Under the pieces are notes generated by a model. The model was given only the letters and a program-made list of their open reading frames with translations, ran no database searches and had not been told where the DNA came from. From Sedimentibacter sp. MB35-C1 (GTDB lineage Bacteria > Bacillota > Clostridia > Tissierellales > Sedimentibacteraceae): a stretch of DNA of 64,000 bases. Each line of letters begins with the position of its first letter. Within the stretch, counting starts at the first letter, position 1. Both the position numbers and the translations under genes were made by a program. The stretch lies in contig NZ_CP133188.1 of the NCBI RefSeq assembly GCF_030913635.1, positions 1,178,001 to 1,242,000 on the forward strand, written 5' to 3'. Below, one piece after another: positions 41,535-50,834 of this stretch.

Positions 41535-42857
41535 GTGTTAAAGGTAGCAAAATTCGGAGGTACTTCAATGGCTGATGCAGATCAGTTCAGAAAAGTGAAG
41601 GCAATAATAGAAAGTGAAAAAAATAGAAAATATGTAGTTGTTTCTGCTCCGGGAAAAAGGTTTAAGGAAGATAATAAAATTACTGATTTATTATATTTGA
41701 CTAATGCACATATTAAATTTTCGGTACCATACATGACCATATTTAATATCATTGAAGATAGATTTAATTCAATAAAGGAAGAATTAAAATTAACGATAGA
41801 TCTTAAAAAAGAATTTGACACTATTAAAAAGAATCTGGACAACAAGTGTGATGAGGACTATATTGTAAGCAGAGGCGAATATTTAAGTGCAATGCTTTTA
41901 GCAGATTATATGCATTGTGATTTCATCGATTCGAAGGATATTATTTTCTTTAACTATGATGGAACCGTCAATATAGAAAAAACAAATGAAGAGCTTAAGA
42001 AAAGGCTAGAAAATTCCGAAAGAGCAATTATTTCAGGGTTTTACGGTTCATATCCTGACGGCAGCATAAAGACATTCTCAAGGGGAGGATCAGATATAAC
42101 GGGTTCAATAATAGCCTCTGCCATAGGAGCGGATATTTATGAAAATTGGACGGATGTTTCAGGTTTTATGATAGCTGATCCGAGAATTATAAAAAATCCA
42201 AAACAAATAAAGAGAATAACATATCAGGAGCTTAGGGAGCTGTCTTATATGGGGGCTTCCGTACTTCATGACGAAGCTGTTTTCCCTGCACGCCAAGCAG
42301 GGATTCCAATAAACATAAGAAACACAAATGAGCCCGATAATTCGGGAACAATAATAGTCGGAGACGAAAAATCATATGAAGGCAACGGTGATGACCATGT
42401 AATTACAGGTATAGCCGGAAAGAAAAATTTCACGGTTTTCTATGTTCATAAGGAACATATGGCAAATGAAATTGGCATCATAAGAAGAGCTCTTGAGGTT
42501 TTTGAGGATAGAGGAATTAGCATTGATCATATACCTTCAGGCATAGATAGTTTCTCAATAGTGCTTCCTACAGAGAGTGTTGAAAGAATAACCCACGAAT
42601 TGGTAGAGGAGCTAAAAGAAAAATGCATGGCAGAATATGTTCATGCTCATAAAAACTTGAGCCTTGTAACTACAGTAGGCGTCAAAATGGCTTTCAAACC
42701 GGGTATTTCCGCAAAGCTGTTTAATGCATTGGGCGAAAATAACATCAATATACGCATGATCGATCAAGGATCAAGCGAAATTAATATAATAGTTGGTGTT
42801 GAAGATAATGATTTTGAAAAGGCAATAAGAGCAATTTACAATGCTTTTGTAAAATAA
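41535..42857 (+). CDS. lysC: Aspartate kinase
   Basis: A 440-residue aspartokinase, first step of the aspartate-derived amino acid pathway. The N-terminal KFGGTSMADADQF and the central SRGGSDITGSIIASAIGADIYENWTDVSGFMIADPR give the kinase active site. Two ACT domains from about residue 300 on provide feedback control. Resembles the YclM/type III class. GTG start at 41535 follows AAGGAGGG. It has its own promoter without an L box, but adjoins the dap operon. Confidence 0.94.
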   Translation: MLKVAKFGGTSMADADQFRKVKAIIESEKNRKYVVVSAPGKRFKEDNKITDLLYLTNAHIKFSVPYMTIFNIIEDRFNSIKEELKLTIDLKKEFDTIKKNLDNKCDEDYIVSRGEYLSAMLLADYMHCDFIDSKDIIFFNYDGTVNIEKTNEELKKRLENSERAIISGFYGSYPDGSIKTFSRGGSDITGSIIASAIGADIYENWTDVSGFMIADPRIIKNPKQIKRITYQELRELSYMGASVLHDEAVFPARQAGIPINIRNTNEPDNSGTIIVGDEKSYEGNGDDHVITGIAGKKNFTVFYVHKEHMANEIGIIRRALEVFEDRGISIDHIPSGIDSFSIVLPTESVERITHELVEELKEKCMAEYVHAHKNLSLVTTVGVKMAFKPGISAKLFNALGENNINIRMIDQGSSEINIIVGVEDNDFEKAIRAIYNAFVK

Positions 42858-42877
42858 ATTCAGTAAAAAATAATTTA

Positions 42878-42900
42878 GGGCGCCGAAAGCGCCCTTTATT
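42878..42900. terminator. Terminator between lysC and the UPF0316 gene
   Basis: GGGCGC-CGAAA-GCGCCC followed by TTTATT; a GC-rich stem shared by convergent genes. Confidence 0.85.
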
Positions 42901-42903
42901 GTG

Positions 42904-43437
42904 CTATTTCAAATATCCTCCCAGCATTGTTTTGATATCATTGACTGTTATATATGCATTTGGAGTTGTTTGCTTTATAAGCTTAACTGCTTCAGGTATC
43001 TTTTTTCTCTTTAACTGAATAAATAGAAGAGCCTTTTTATTATCATTTTTACCTTTGCCATCAATAATCGTAACTCCATAGCCTTGTTCGCGCAGAATTT
43101 CAGCCAGCTTTTCCCCAGTTTCGGCAGCTACCACAACCTGAATTGACGCAAGCCCTACGGCTATTTTAGATTCTATTGTAACACCGATATAATTTCCAAG
43201 TGAAAATGCTGCTGCATAAACAAGAGCTTTAAAAGGGTCTTCGGTTATATTGTTAAGTACAGAGCTTACCACTACCAACCATATTGTTATTTCTATAAAT
43301 GCAAGTATGGTTCCTTTTACTCGCTCACCTTTGTTAATGTATACCAGTCTGATAGTAGAAACAGAGACTTCCACTATCTTAGCGCAAAATATAATGATAT
43401 ACAAAAGAGGACCACTCATGTTCATTAAAAACTCCAT
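42904..43437 (-). CDS. UPF0316/DUF5698-DUF2179 membrane protein
   Basis: A 177-residue protein with three N-terminal membrane helices, the motif EVSVSTIRLVYINKG near residue 23, and a C-terminal DUF2179-like soluble domain (GYGVTIIDGKGK then a KKALLFIQLKR strand). These are uncharacterised, and DUF2179 domains are thought to bind small molecules. Convergent with lysC, divergent from trmB. Confidence 0.9.
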   Translation of the reverse strand: MEFLMNMSGPLLYIIIFCAKIVEVSVSTIRLVYINKGERVKGTILAFIEITIWLVVVSSVLNNITEDPFKALVYAAAFSLGNYIGVTIESKIAVGLASIQVVVAAETGEKLAEILREQGYGVTIIDGKGKNDNKKALLFIQLKRKKIPEAVKLIKQTTPNAYITVNDIKTMLGGYLK

Positions 43438-43625
43438 ATTTCACCTCATATTGTTTGTTACCGATATTCTACTTTATTTAGGAAATATATGCAATAGATA
43501 ACTTTTGCCACAAATTAATATTGTTAATTAATTAAAAATAAGGTAAAATTCAAGTTAGATACAGATATATAAAGCAGCTGGGGGAGCCCTCAAGCTGGAG
43601 TCATCATTATGGTAAGGAGAAAAAC

Positions 43626-44270
43626 ATGCGATTGAGATACGTTCCCGGTCAGTATCAGTATTTAAAGGACTGTGAAAGAGTGATTACTGAACCGGAAAGT
43701 GCAGGACATAAATTAAATGAAGTATTTAAAAATGATTATCCTATACATGTGGAATTAGGATGTGGCAAAGGAGGGTTTTTAAGAAAAACTGCGTTGAAAA
43801 ACCCTCATGTAAACTTTTTTGGATTTGAAAAAAGTGTTAAGGTTGCATATAGATGCGCAAAAGCTGTCTTTGAAAATGACCCGCCAAACTACTACATTGT
43901 TTATTCTAACGGAGATATATTAAAAGATGTTTTTAAACCGAAAACAATTGAAAGAATTTATTTAAATTTTTCAGACCCTTGGCCAAAACCTTCGCATTAC
44001 AAAAGAAGGCTTACACACAAAAGTTTTTTGGATGTATATAAGTTGGTTCTTACAGATAGCGGAGAAATACATATGAAGACAGATAATAATGATTTGTTTG
44101 AATATTCTGTCGAGCAATTTAAAGAAAACGGTTGGGGATTTCTTATGATTACACGAGATTTGCATGGAAGCTCTTATCTTGAAGACAATGTTATGACCGA
44201 ATATGAAGAGAGGTTTATAAATGAAGGTAAAAAAATTAATAAGCTTATTGTGAGGAAGACAAATGAATAA
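43626..44270 (+). CDS. trmB: tRNA (guanine46-N7)-methyltransferase
   Basis: A 214-residue SAM-dependent methyltransferase. The SAM site reads HVELGCGKGGFLRKTA near residue 40, and NFFGFEKSVKVAYRCAKAV follows. The catalytic LNFSDPWPKPSHYKRRLTH is near 115, and TDNNDLFEYS near 153. It modifies G46 in tRNA variable loops. ATG follows AAGGAG. Overlaps the DUF1294 gene by 8 nt. Confidence 0.95.
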   Translation: MRLRYVPGQYQYLKDCERVITEPESAGHKLNEVFKNDYPIHVELGCGKGGFLRKTALKNPHVNFFGFEKSVKVAYRCAKAVFENDPPNYYIVYSNGDILKDVFKPKTIERIYLNFSDPWPKPSHYKRRLTHKSFLDVYKLVLTDSGEIHMKTDNNDLFEYSVEQFKENGWGFLMITRDLHGSSYLEDNVMTEYEERFINEGKKINKLIVRKTNE

Positions 44271-44547
44271 AGTAATGTTTGCAACAATATATTTAATTTG
44301 TATAAACCTAATATCATTTATTGTATTTTTTATAGATAAAGAAAAGGCTAAGAGAGACAAGTGGAGAGTTAAGGAGAAAACAATGCACACATTAAGCTTC
44401 ATAGGAGGCGTATTTGGCAGCATTGCTGCAATGAAGTTATTCCACCATAAAACAAAGAAACGAGGATTTGTTATAATTACAATTGCTGCACTTCTTTTTA
44501 ATATATATGTATATTATGAGATATACAATTATATCATTATGCTGTAA
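44263..44547 (+). CDS. DUF1294 small membrane protein
   Basis: A 94-residue protein with three hydrophobic helices (residues 5-25, 45-62 and 68-90) and the DUF1294 signature FFIDKEKAKRDKWR with TMHTLSFIGGVFGSIAAM. Function unknown. It overlaps the end of trmB by 8 nt and is presumably translated from the same mRNA. Confidence 0.88.
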   Translation: MNKVMFATIYLICINLISFIVFFIDKEKAKRDKWRVKEKTMHTLSFIGGVFGSIAAMKLFHHKTKKRGFVIITIAALLFNIYVYYEIYNYIIML

Positions 44548-44634
44548 TATAAAGAATTGAAGATTTGTATAGAATTGTAACTTTTTAATTTTTAGCGCAC
44601 AAAAATTTTTATAAATTGAAATAGAGGTGATATT

Positions 44635-45111
44635 TTGAAAAAAGTCAATAAAACAAATGCTATGAGAATTTTAGACTCTATTAATATTGATTATGACTAC
44701 ATGAGCTATGAAAGTAACGATGGAAATATTGACGGAGTTTCGGTGGCCCATAAAACAGGTAAAGATCCTGAAACAGTGTTTAAAACACTTGTAGCAACAG
44801 GACACAGCAAAGAGTTGTATGTCTTTTGCATTCCAGTTGAATATGAACTTGATTTGAAAAAGGCTGCCAAGGCATCCGGCGAGAAAAAAATAGAAATGCT
44901 TCCGTTACGTGAACTTACCAAAAATACAGGATATGTCAGAGGAGGATGCTCTCCTATAGGAATGAAGAAACATTATAAAACATTTGTGGATGAATCTGCA
45001 CTGTTGCAGGATAAAATTCTTGTAAGTGCTGGGGTAATAGGCACACAGATTATAATTAAGCCTGATGACCTGGTAAAAGCAGCGGAAGCTTCCTATGCGG
45101 ATATAATTTAG
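44635..45111 (+). CDS. ybaK: Cys-tRNA(Pro)/Cys-tRNA(Cys) deacylase, YbaK family
   Basis: A 158-residue YbaK/EbsC-type trans-editing factor that hydrolyses Cys-tRNA(Pro). The family core DPETVFKTLV, the central Lys-containing ELDLKKAAKASGEKKIEML and the GYVRGGCSPIGMKKHYKTFVDESA block are all there. TTG start at 44635, supported by GAGGTGATA. Confidence 0.93.
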   Translation: MKKVNKTNAMRILDSINIDYDYMSYESNDGNIDGVSVAHKTGKDPETVFKTLVATGHSKELYVFCIPVEYELDLKKAAKASGEKKIEMLPLRELTKNTGYVRGGCSPIGMKKHYKTFVDESALLQDKILVSAGVIGTQIIIKPDDLVKAAEASYADII

Positions 45112-45151
45112 GAAACATAGGCGAATATTAAAAAAAAATATCGGAGAACAA

Positions 45152-45838
45152 ATGGAACTAAACATAATATACGAAGACAAGCATATACTATGTCTTGTTA
45201 AGCCTCAAGGCGTACCTTCGCAAAGCGATAAATCAAATGACGAGGATTTGATGACTGCAGCGATGAAATATGTACAAAAAAAAGACAATAAGATGTATTT
45301 AGGGTTGGTGCATAGACTTGACCGTCCGGTAGGTGGTCTGATTATTTATGCAAAGACGGAATTTGCAAATAAAGAGCTTTCTAGGCAAGTGCAGATGAGA
45401 GAAACACAAAAAGAATATTTGACAGTTGTTTGCGGCAGCGGGGAAACTGAAAAAGCAATTCTTCTCGAGAATTATTTGAAGAAATTGAAAACAATCAATA
45501 TGTCAAAGGTTACAGTGCAGGATGATAAGCAGGGAAAACTTGCAAAACTTGAGTATCAAGTGCTCGACTCTGTGGAAACTGAAGAATATGGCACACTGTC
45601 ATTGCTTAAAGTAAAATTATATACAGGTAGGCACCATCAAATTAGAGTGCAGCTTTCAAATGCTGGCTTGCCTATATGGGGAGATAATAAATACAACAAA
45701 GTTTTTGTTAAGAAAAAGGAATTTACTCAAATTGCTCTTTGGTCACATAAGTTTGGATTCAAACATCCTAAGACAAAGAAGGTTACAGAGTTTGTTTCGG
45801 AACCGTCTGCATATCCATTTACATTGTTTATGTTATAG
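45152..45838 (+). CDS. RluA-family pseudouridine synthase
   Basis: A 228-residue stand-alone catalytic domain. The catalytic HRLDRPVGG (Asp) is near residue 51, QKEYLTVV follows near 88, and TGRHHQIRVQ is near 158. There is no S4 domain. It modifies uridines in rRNA or tRNA; the exact site cannot be told. ATG follows CGGAG. Confidence 0.92.
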   Translation: MELNIIYEDKHILCLVKPQGVPSQSDKSNDEDLMTAAMKYVQKKDNKMYLGLVHRLDRPVGGLIIYAKTEFANKELSRQVQMRETQKEYLTVVCGSGETEKAILLENYLKKLKTINMSKVTVQDDKQGKLAKLEYQVLDSVETEEYGTLSLLKVKLYTGRHHQIRVQLSNAGLPIWGDNKYNKVFVKKKEFTQIALWSHKFGFKHPKTKKVTEFVSEPSAYPFTLFML

Positions 45839-45867
45839 GCAATTTAAAAAATATATTTTAGTAAAGC

Positions 45868-45908
45868 ATAGTAAGGGCAGTTAAGATATAGGCTTGACCG
45901 CCTTTATT
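45868..45908 (+). terminator. Probable terminator after the pseudouridine synthase gene
   Basis: AAGGGC…GTTAAG pairs with CTTGAC…GCCTT (one bulge, one mismatch, one G-U), followed by TATTTTT. Confidence 0.55.
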
Positions 45909-46006
45909 TTTAGTAAAAAACAATTATATTAAATACATGATATACCGTATAGCAAAATAGTGTTATAATATAGGTAATTTATTATTCAAGAAAGGACGGT
46001 AATATT

Positions 46007-46579
46007 ATGGAATATCGAAACGCTTCTTTAAGAGACATTGCTTCAATATTACTTCTTCAGAAAAAATATCACGTATCTACAGTGAGCGAAGAAGACAAAC
46101 AAGATGGATTTGTTACAACTTTATTTTCTGAAAAACAACTTAAAGATTTGATAGAAAAAGAAAACGGGCTTGCAATAGCATGCCATGGTGAAAGAATTGT
46201 TGCGTATGTTATGGCAGCTTCATGGCAGTTTTGGGAGCCATGGCCTCTTTTTCAAAAAATGATAGCAGATTTGCCTAATACAAGATACCTGGATACGGTG
46301 CTTTCAACGAATAATTCTTATCAATACGGACCGGTATGTATAGACAAAGAATACAGAGGCACTGAAGTTTTACCTAATCTTTTTGAATTTTCAAGATTGC
46401 AGATGAAAGAACGGTTCCCTATACTAATAACATTTATAAATAAAATTAATCCCAGATCATTTAAGGCTCATACTGAAAAACTGTGCCTTGATGTAATAAA
46501 ATCATTTGAATTCAATAATAATCAATATTATGAATTGGGATATGATATGTCTAAGAAAACTAGAGGCTCTAACCTTTAA
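46007..46579 (+). CDS. GNAT-like acetyltransferase
   Basis: A 190-residue protein with the overall GNAT strand order: an N-terminal EYRNASLRDIASILLLQKKY, a central IACHGERIVAYVMAASW, and GPVCIDKEYRGTEVLPNLFEFSR, where the acyl-CoA loop sits (R/Q-x2-G-x-G is degenerate). The C-terminal half includes TFINKINPRSFKAHTEKL. Substrate unknown. ATG 46007 follows AAAGGACGG. Confidence 0.75.
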   Translation: MEYRNASLRDIASILLLQKKYHVSTVSEEDKQDGFVTTLFSEKQLKDLIEKENGLAIACHGERIVAYVMAASWQFWEPWPLFQKMIADLPNTRYLDTVLSTNNSYQYGPVCIDKEYRGTEVLPNLFEFSRLQMKERFPILITFINKINPRSFKAHTEKLCLDVIKSFEFNNNQYYELGYDMSKKTRGSNL

Positions 46580-46618
46580 TTGTATTCCACAATTGAAAAG
46601 TAAATTTCGGAGGAATTT

Positions 46619-47467
46619 ATGAAGCGAAGTGACGGCACATTGGTAAAATCACTAAATCCTTTTATGAAAGTTATTCCTTATGTTATGGAAAAGCGCAGCG
46701 ATGCACAGAATTTTTCTAAGCAGGTTTTTTGTGCAGATACAATTGACCGGTATATTGCAGAGAAAAAAGAACAAGGCTTTAATATCAGGTATATGCATTT
46801 ATTTATAGCTGCTTATGTTCGACTTATTGCTGAAAGACCTCAACTAAACCGGTTTGTAATGAATAGTAAAATCTATCAGCGAAACGGCATTTTTGTTTCT
46901 ATGGCTGTTAAGCGATCTCTGAGGGATGATGGGGAAGAAACTACGGTGAAATTAGAGTTTACCGGTCAAGAGGATATTTTTGCTATAACTGAAATAATAA
47001 ATCGAAAAATATCTGAAGCAATATCATGTAAAAAAAATAATGATACAGATAAATTGGCGAAAAGAATAATGTCAATGCCGGGATTTGTTAAGAAAACTTT
47101 AGTCAGAAGTATAAAATTAATGGATAGGTACAATATGCTACCCAAGAGCGTTATTATGGCCAGTCCCTTTCATACGTCAATGTTTTTTACTTATTTGAAA
47201 TCAATAGATACAAATTATATTTATCACCATCTTTATGATTTTGGAACAACAGGTATTTTTGCTGCTTTAGGCAAGACTGTGAAAATGCCAATGGTAGAAA
47301 ATGATAAGATTGTTGTCAAAAAGTGCTGCATAATAGGTTATACTTTAGATGAGAGAATTTGTGACGGCTTATACTTTGCTAGATCGCTTAGATTTCTGGA
47401 AAAATATTTTAATAATCCACACCTCCTCGAAATATGCATCAATGAAAAGGTTGAGCATGTTAAATGA
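46619..47467 (+). CDS. Stand-alone E2-like (2-oxoacid dehydrogenase) acyltransferase-fold protein
   Basis: A 282-residue protein resembling the catalytic domain of dihydrolipoyl acyltransferases/chloramphenicol acetyltransferase (CAT-like fold). It contains ITEIINRKISEAI, SPFHTSMFFTYLKS, and a C-terminal DERICDGLYFARSLRFLEKY that aligns with the DHRxxDG active-site motif. The catalytic His is replaced by Glu. No lipoyl or subunit-binding domain and no E1/E3 genes lie nearby. It could be an enzyme with another chemistry or a binding protein. Confidence 0.75.
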   Translation: MKRSDGTLVKSLNPFMKVIPYVMEKRSDAQNFSKQVFCADTIDRYIAEKKEQGFNIRYMHLFIAAYVRLIAERPQLNRFVMNSKIYQRNGIFVSMAVKRSLRDDGEETTVKLEFTGQEDIFAITEIINRKISEAISCKKNNDTDKLAKRIMSMPGFVKKTLVRSIKLMDRYNMLPKSVIMASPFHTSMFFTYLKSIDTNYIYHHLYDFGTTGIFAALGKTVKMPMVENDKIVVKKCCIIGYTLDERICDGLYFARSLRFLEKYFNNPHLLEICINEKVEHVK

Positions 47468-47553
47468 TGGATTTTAAGTAAAGAGATGATAGTAAGGAAT
47501 AATTATTTATTTAGACTGAAATGATATGCTATATTAATTTGAAAGGCTGAAAT

Positions 47554-49353
47554 ATGATTTTAACACTTGAAAATATCAGCAAAAGCTTTGGACTTAAGCC
47601 TTTGTTGGACAATGTAAATTTATATATAGAAAGTAATGATAAAATTGGTTTTGTTGGAATAAACGGAACAGGTAAATCAACTCTGCTAAAAATTGCTGCA
47701 CAGATTGAAGAGCCTGACAGCGGAAATATTGTTTACAGAAATGGCGTAAGGGTTGGTTACCTTCCCCAGGTGCCTGAGTTTAGTGATAACTTGACGGTGC
47801 TTGAACAAATATTTCTAAATGCTTCTTCAGAAACAAAAGTGCTGATGGAGTATGAGGCAAAGACCATATTAAATAAGCTTGGAATAGATGAGTTTGATAA
47901 AAATGTAAGCCTTCTTTCTGTGGGGCAGAGAAAAAAGGTTGCAATTGCCAGTGCTTTGGTAAATCCGTGTGAGCTCCTGATACTAGACGAACCCACCAAC
48001 CATTTAGATAATGAAATGATTGCATGGCTTGAAAATTACTTGATAAAATACAGTGGAGCAATATTGATGGTTACTCATGACAGATATTTTCTAAACAGAG
48101 TTTCCAACAGAATAGTCGAACTACACAGAGGAAATTTATATGCCTATGAGGGAAATTATTCGAAATTCCTTGAGCTAAAAACTTTGCGTGAGGAAAGTGA
48201 ACAAAGTAGTGAGAGGAAAAAAAGGACGCTCTACAAAAAAGAATTGGCATGGATTCAGAGAGGAGCGAGAGCAAGGGGAACAAAGGCAAAGGGACGAATA
48301 CAAGAATTTGAAAAGCTCAAAGAACAAATGGGAACAGAAATTGATGATAAGTTGGAGGTTGGCTCGGTATCATCAAGGCTTGGCAAAAAGACAATTGAAA
48401 TTAAAAATATTTCAAAAAGTTATGGCGGGAAAAAAATAATAGATAATTTTGAATATATTGTTTTAAGAGATGCAAGATTGGGTATTGTAGGTGCCAACGG
48501 CTCCGGCAAATCTACATTGATGAATATTATTGCCGGAAAAATAAGCTCTGACAGCGGAAATGTTGAAATTGGCAGTACAGTCAAACTTGGCTATTTTGCA
48601 CAGGAAGCCGATAATATTGATGTTTCTGAACGTGTGATTGACTATATTAAAAATATTGCAGAAATAGTGGAGACCAATGACGGTAAAATAACGGCTTCCC
48701 AAATGCTTGAGAAATTTTTGTTTTCTTCGGATCTCCAGTACAATACTATTGACAGGCTTTCCGGCGGAGAAAGGCGAAGACTATTCTTGCTGGGTGTTTT
48801 GATGAAATCTCCAAATATTTTATTGCTTGATGAACCTACCAATGATTTGGATATAGAGACTCTGACAATTCTTGAAGATTATCTTGAGAGTTTTAAGGGA
48901 GCCGTAATAACTGTTTCGCACGACAGATACTTTCTCGACAAGGTAGTTAATACTATTTTAGAACTTCCAGGTGACGGAATCGGTGAAATAAAAGAATATA
49001 ACGGTGGATATTCGGATTATATTTCAGAAAAATCAGCTAATGAACGCAAAAATGTTGATGAGAAACAAAAAAAAGAAAAAAGTGTTACAAAAGAAATAAG
49101 AGAAAAACCAAAAAAGCTTAAATTTACCTATAGAGAACTGCGGGAATATGAAACAATAGATGATGATATAGCTCAGCTTGAAAACAATATATCTCATTTG
49201 GAAAACCAATTAGAAAAATATTCTACGGACTATGTCAAACTGCAGGAATTAATGGATGAAAAACATTTTCAGGAAAAAAAGCTTGAGGAAAAAATGAACA
49301 GATGGGTTTATTTGAATGATTTGGCTGAGAAAATTGAGAATAGTAAAAATTAA
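47554..49353 (+). CDS. ABC-F family ATPase (Uup/YfmR-like)
   Basis: A 599-residue soluble protein with two ABC domains: Walker A GINGTGKST near residue 36 and GANGSGKST near 313, signatures LSVGQRKKVAIASA and LSGGERRRLFLLG, and Walker B LLILDEPTNHLD and ILLLDEPTNDLD. A Lys/Arg/Glu-rich P-site-tRNA-interacting linker lies between them (about 205-275), and a C-terminal coiled coil (about 505-595). No membrane segment. ABC-F proteins act on the ribosome, and some give antibiotic resistance; the C-terminal coiled coil points to a Uup/YfmR-type role. Confidence 0.93.
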   Translation: MILTLENISKSFGLKPLLDNVNLYIESNDKIGFVGINGTGKSTLLKIAAQIEEPDSGNIVYRNGVRVGYLPQVPEFSDNLTVLEQIFLNASSETKVLMEYEAKTILNKLGIDEFDKNVSLLSVGQRKKVAIASALVNPCELLILDEPTNHLDNEMIAWLENYLIKYSGAILMVTHDRYFLNRVSNRIVELHRGNLYAYEGNYSKFLELKTLREESEQSSERKKRTLYKKELAWIQRGARARGTKAKGRIQEFEKLKEQMGTEIDDKLEVGSVSSRLGKKTIEIKNISKSYGGKKIIDNFEYIVLRDARLGIVGANGSGKSTLMNIIAGKISSDSGNVEIGSTVKLGYFAQEADNIDVSERVIDYIKNIAEIVETNDGKITASQMLEKFLFSSDLQYNTIDRLSGGERRRLFLLGVLMKSPNILLLDEPTNDLDIETLTILEDYLESFKGAVITVSHDRYFLDKVVNTILELPGDGIGEIKEYNGGYSDYISEKSANERKNVDEKQKKEKSVTKEIREKPKKLKFTYRELREYETIDDDIAQLENNISHLENQLEKYSTDYVKLQELMDEKHFQEKKLEEKMNRWVYLNDLAEKIENSKN

Positions 49354-49381
49354 ATATAAGAAGCAGAGAACTTTAGATATT

Positions 49382-49413
49382 AATAGGGCTAGTACATAGC
49401 CTTATTTTTTTGC
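49382..49413 (+). terminator. Terminator after the ABC-F gene
   Basis: AATAGGGCTA-GTACA-TAGCCTTATT followed by TTTTT. Confidence 0.8.
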
Positions 49414-49432
49414 TGAGTTTTTTTATGCATTT

Positions 49433-49483
49433 ATTGACTGGATGGTCAATATAATGTATAATGAAATTGACTATATAGTCAAT
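49433..49483 (+). promoter_or_regulatory. Promoter with two operators for the TetR-ABC exporter operon
   Basis: TTGACT (49434) and TATAAT (49457) are 17 bp apart. An operator ATTGACTGGATGGTCAAT (49433-49450) overlaps the -35, and a perfect palindrome ATTGACTATATAGTCAAT (49466-49483) lies just downstream. Their centres are 33 bp apart, about three helical turns, so two dimers would bind on the same face. Confidence 0.75.
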
Positions 49484-49503
49484 AATTAACTGGAGGGTTA
49501 TGC

Positions 49504-50109
49504 GTGTCGTGTGAAACTAAAAAAGATAAAATACTATCGGCAAGCCTTAAAGAGTTTGCTGACAATGGATTTGACAAAGCCAGCACAGACAAAATAAGCA
49601 GGGATGCAGGTGTATCAAAAGGGCTTGTTTTTCACTATTTTAAAAACAAGGAAAATTTATATATAACAACTATAAATATGTGCATAGATGATGTCTTTGA
49701 AGCATATGAAGGGTTTGATTATTATGATCCGGACTTTTGTTCGGCTCTTACAAAGTTAATAGAATTAAAATATAATTTTTTTGTAAAGAATCCTTTGCAT
49801 TACAGTTTGTTAGTTAAAAGTTTTTATAATTCTCCTAAAAAACTTCAGAAAAGGTTGGCAGTCAGATATTCTGAGATAAAGCAGATTGGTATAGATATTG
49901 TTGTTGATATGATAAGTCATTTGCCATTGAAGAATGATGTTGATAAAGAAGATATTGTAACTGTTATTATGGGGATAACAAATGTTATCGAAGGAAGGTA
50001 TTTGTCTTATTTTATCGATAATGACAGCAATTTTGATAAATATTATGATCTTGTTAAGAATGACTATATTAAACTTATTAATATAGTTATGTTTGGAATT
50101 TTAAACTAG
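49504..50109 (+). CDS. TetR-family repressor
   Basis: A 201-residue TetR regulator. The N-terminal HTH reads LKEFADNGFDKASTDKISRDAG…KGLVFHYFKNKENLY. The helical C-terminal ligand and dimer domain has no recognisable family. GTG start at 49504 after GGAGGG. First gene of an operon with ABC ATPase, permease and adaptor, and its probable operators are at 49433-49483. It likely represses the exporter until its substrate binds. Confidence 0.9.
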   Translation: MSCETKKDKILSASLKEFADNGFDKASTDKISRDAGVSKGLVFHYFKNKENLYITTINMCIDDVFEAYEGFDYYDPDFCSALTKLIELKYNFFVKNPLHYSLLVKSFYNSPKKLQKRLAVRYSEIKQIGIDIVVDMISHLPLKNDVDKEDIVTVIMGITNVIEGRYLSYFIDNDSNFDKYYDLVKNDYIKLINIVMFGILN

Positions 50110-50126
50110 ATTAAGAGGGAATGTAT

Positions 50127-50834
50127 ATGAATGAAAAGATACTGAGGGTTGAAGAGCTAAGCAAAAATTATCAGATGGGTGAAGTAACTGTGAAGGCGCT
50201 TAAAAATGCCAGCTTTGAGGTGAAAAAAGGTGATTTTGTTGTAATATTGGGACCGAGCGGTTCGGGTAAAAGTACTCTTCTCAATATAATAGGCGGTATG
50301 GATACTCCCACAGACGGCAGAGCTTATTTTAATAATGAACTTATAACAAATATGAGTGACAAGGAACTCACATATTACAGAAGAAATAAAATAGGTTTTG
50401 TTTTTCAGTTTTATAATTTAATGGCTACATTGACTGCAAAGGAAAATGTAGAACTTGCATCGGAGCTTTGTGAGAATGCTATTGGAATTGATGAGGTACT
50501 TGAGTCAGTAGGGCTTGGAGACAGGGCTGATCATTTTCCATCACAAATGAGCGGCGGAGAACAGCAGAGAGTTGCCATAGCAAGAGCAGTTGCAAAGAAT
50601 CCACAGATTTTGCTGTGCGACGAACCCACAGGTGCATTGGATTTTGAAACGGGTATTCAGATATTAAAAGTACTAAAAGATGTAAATAAGAAATATGGAA
50701 ATACCGTTATTGTAATAACCCACAATTCGTCAATTGCACAGATGGCGGATCAGGTTATTAAAATGAGAAGCGGAAAAATAACTGAAATAACAGTTAATGA
50801 AAATCCAATAGCTGCTGAAAGGATTGAATGGTAA
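50127..50834 (+). CDS. LolD/MacB-like ABC exporter ATP-binding protein
   Basis: A 235-residue ATPase. Walker [10 protein letters not shown] near residue 40, [19 protein letters not shown]-loop region near 90, signature [14 protein letters not shown] near 140, Walker [13 protein letters not shown] near 160, and VITHN near 194, where the usual His-Asp of the H-loop reads His-Asn. The ATG at 50127 leaves the right distance to GAGGGA; an upstream ATG abuts that site. It overlaps the permease gene by 7 nt. Confidence 0.92.
   Translation: MNEKILRVEELSKNYQMGEVTVKALKNASFEVKKGDFVVILGPSGSGKSTLLNIIGGMDTPTDGRAYFNNELITNMSDKELTYYRRNKIGFVFQFYNLMATLTAKENVELASELCENAIGIDEVLESVGLGDRADHFPSQMSGGEQQRVAIARAVAKNPQILLCDEPTGALDFETGIQILKVLKDVNKKYGNTVIVITHNSSIAQMADQVIKMRSGKITEITVNENPIAAERIEW

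Noticed and set aside
43573-43600. GC-richer hairpin in the trmB leader
   Set aside because: Short CAGCT…AGCTG pairing without terminator or known aptamer features; not enough to call.
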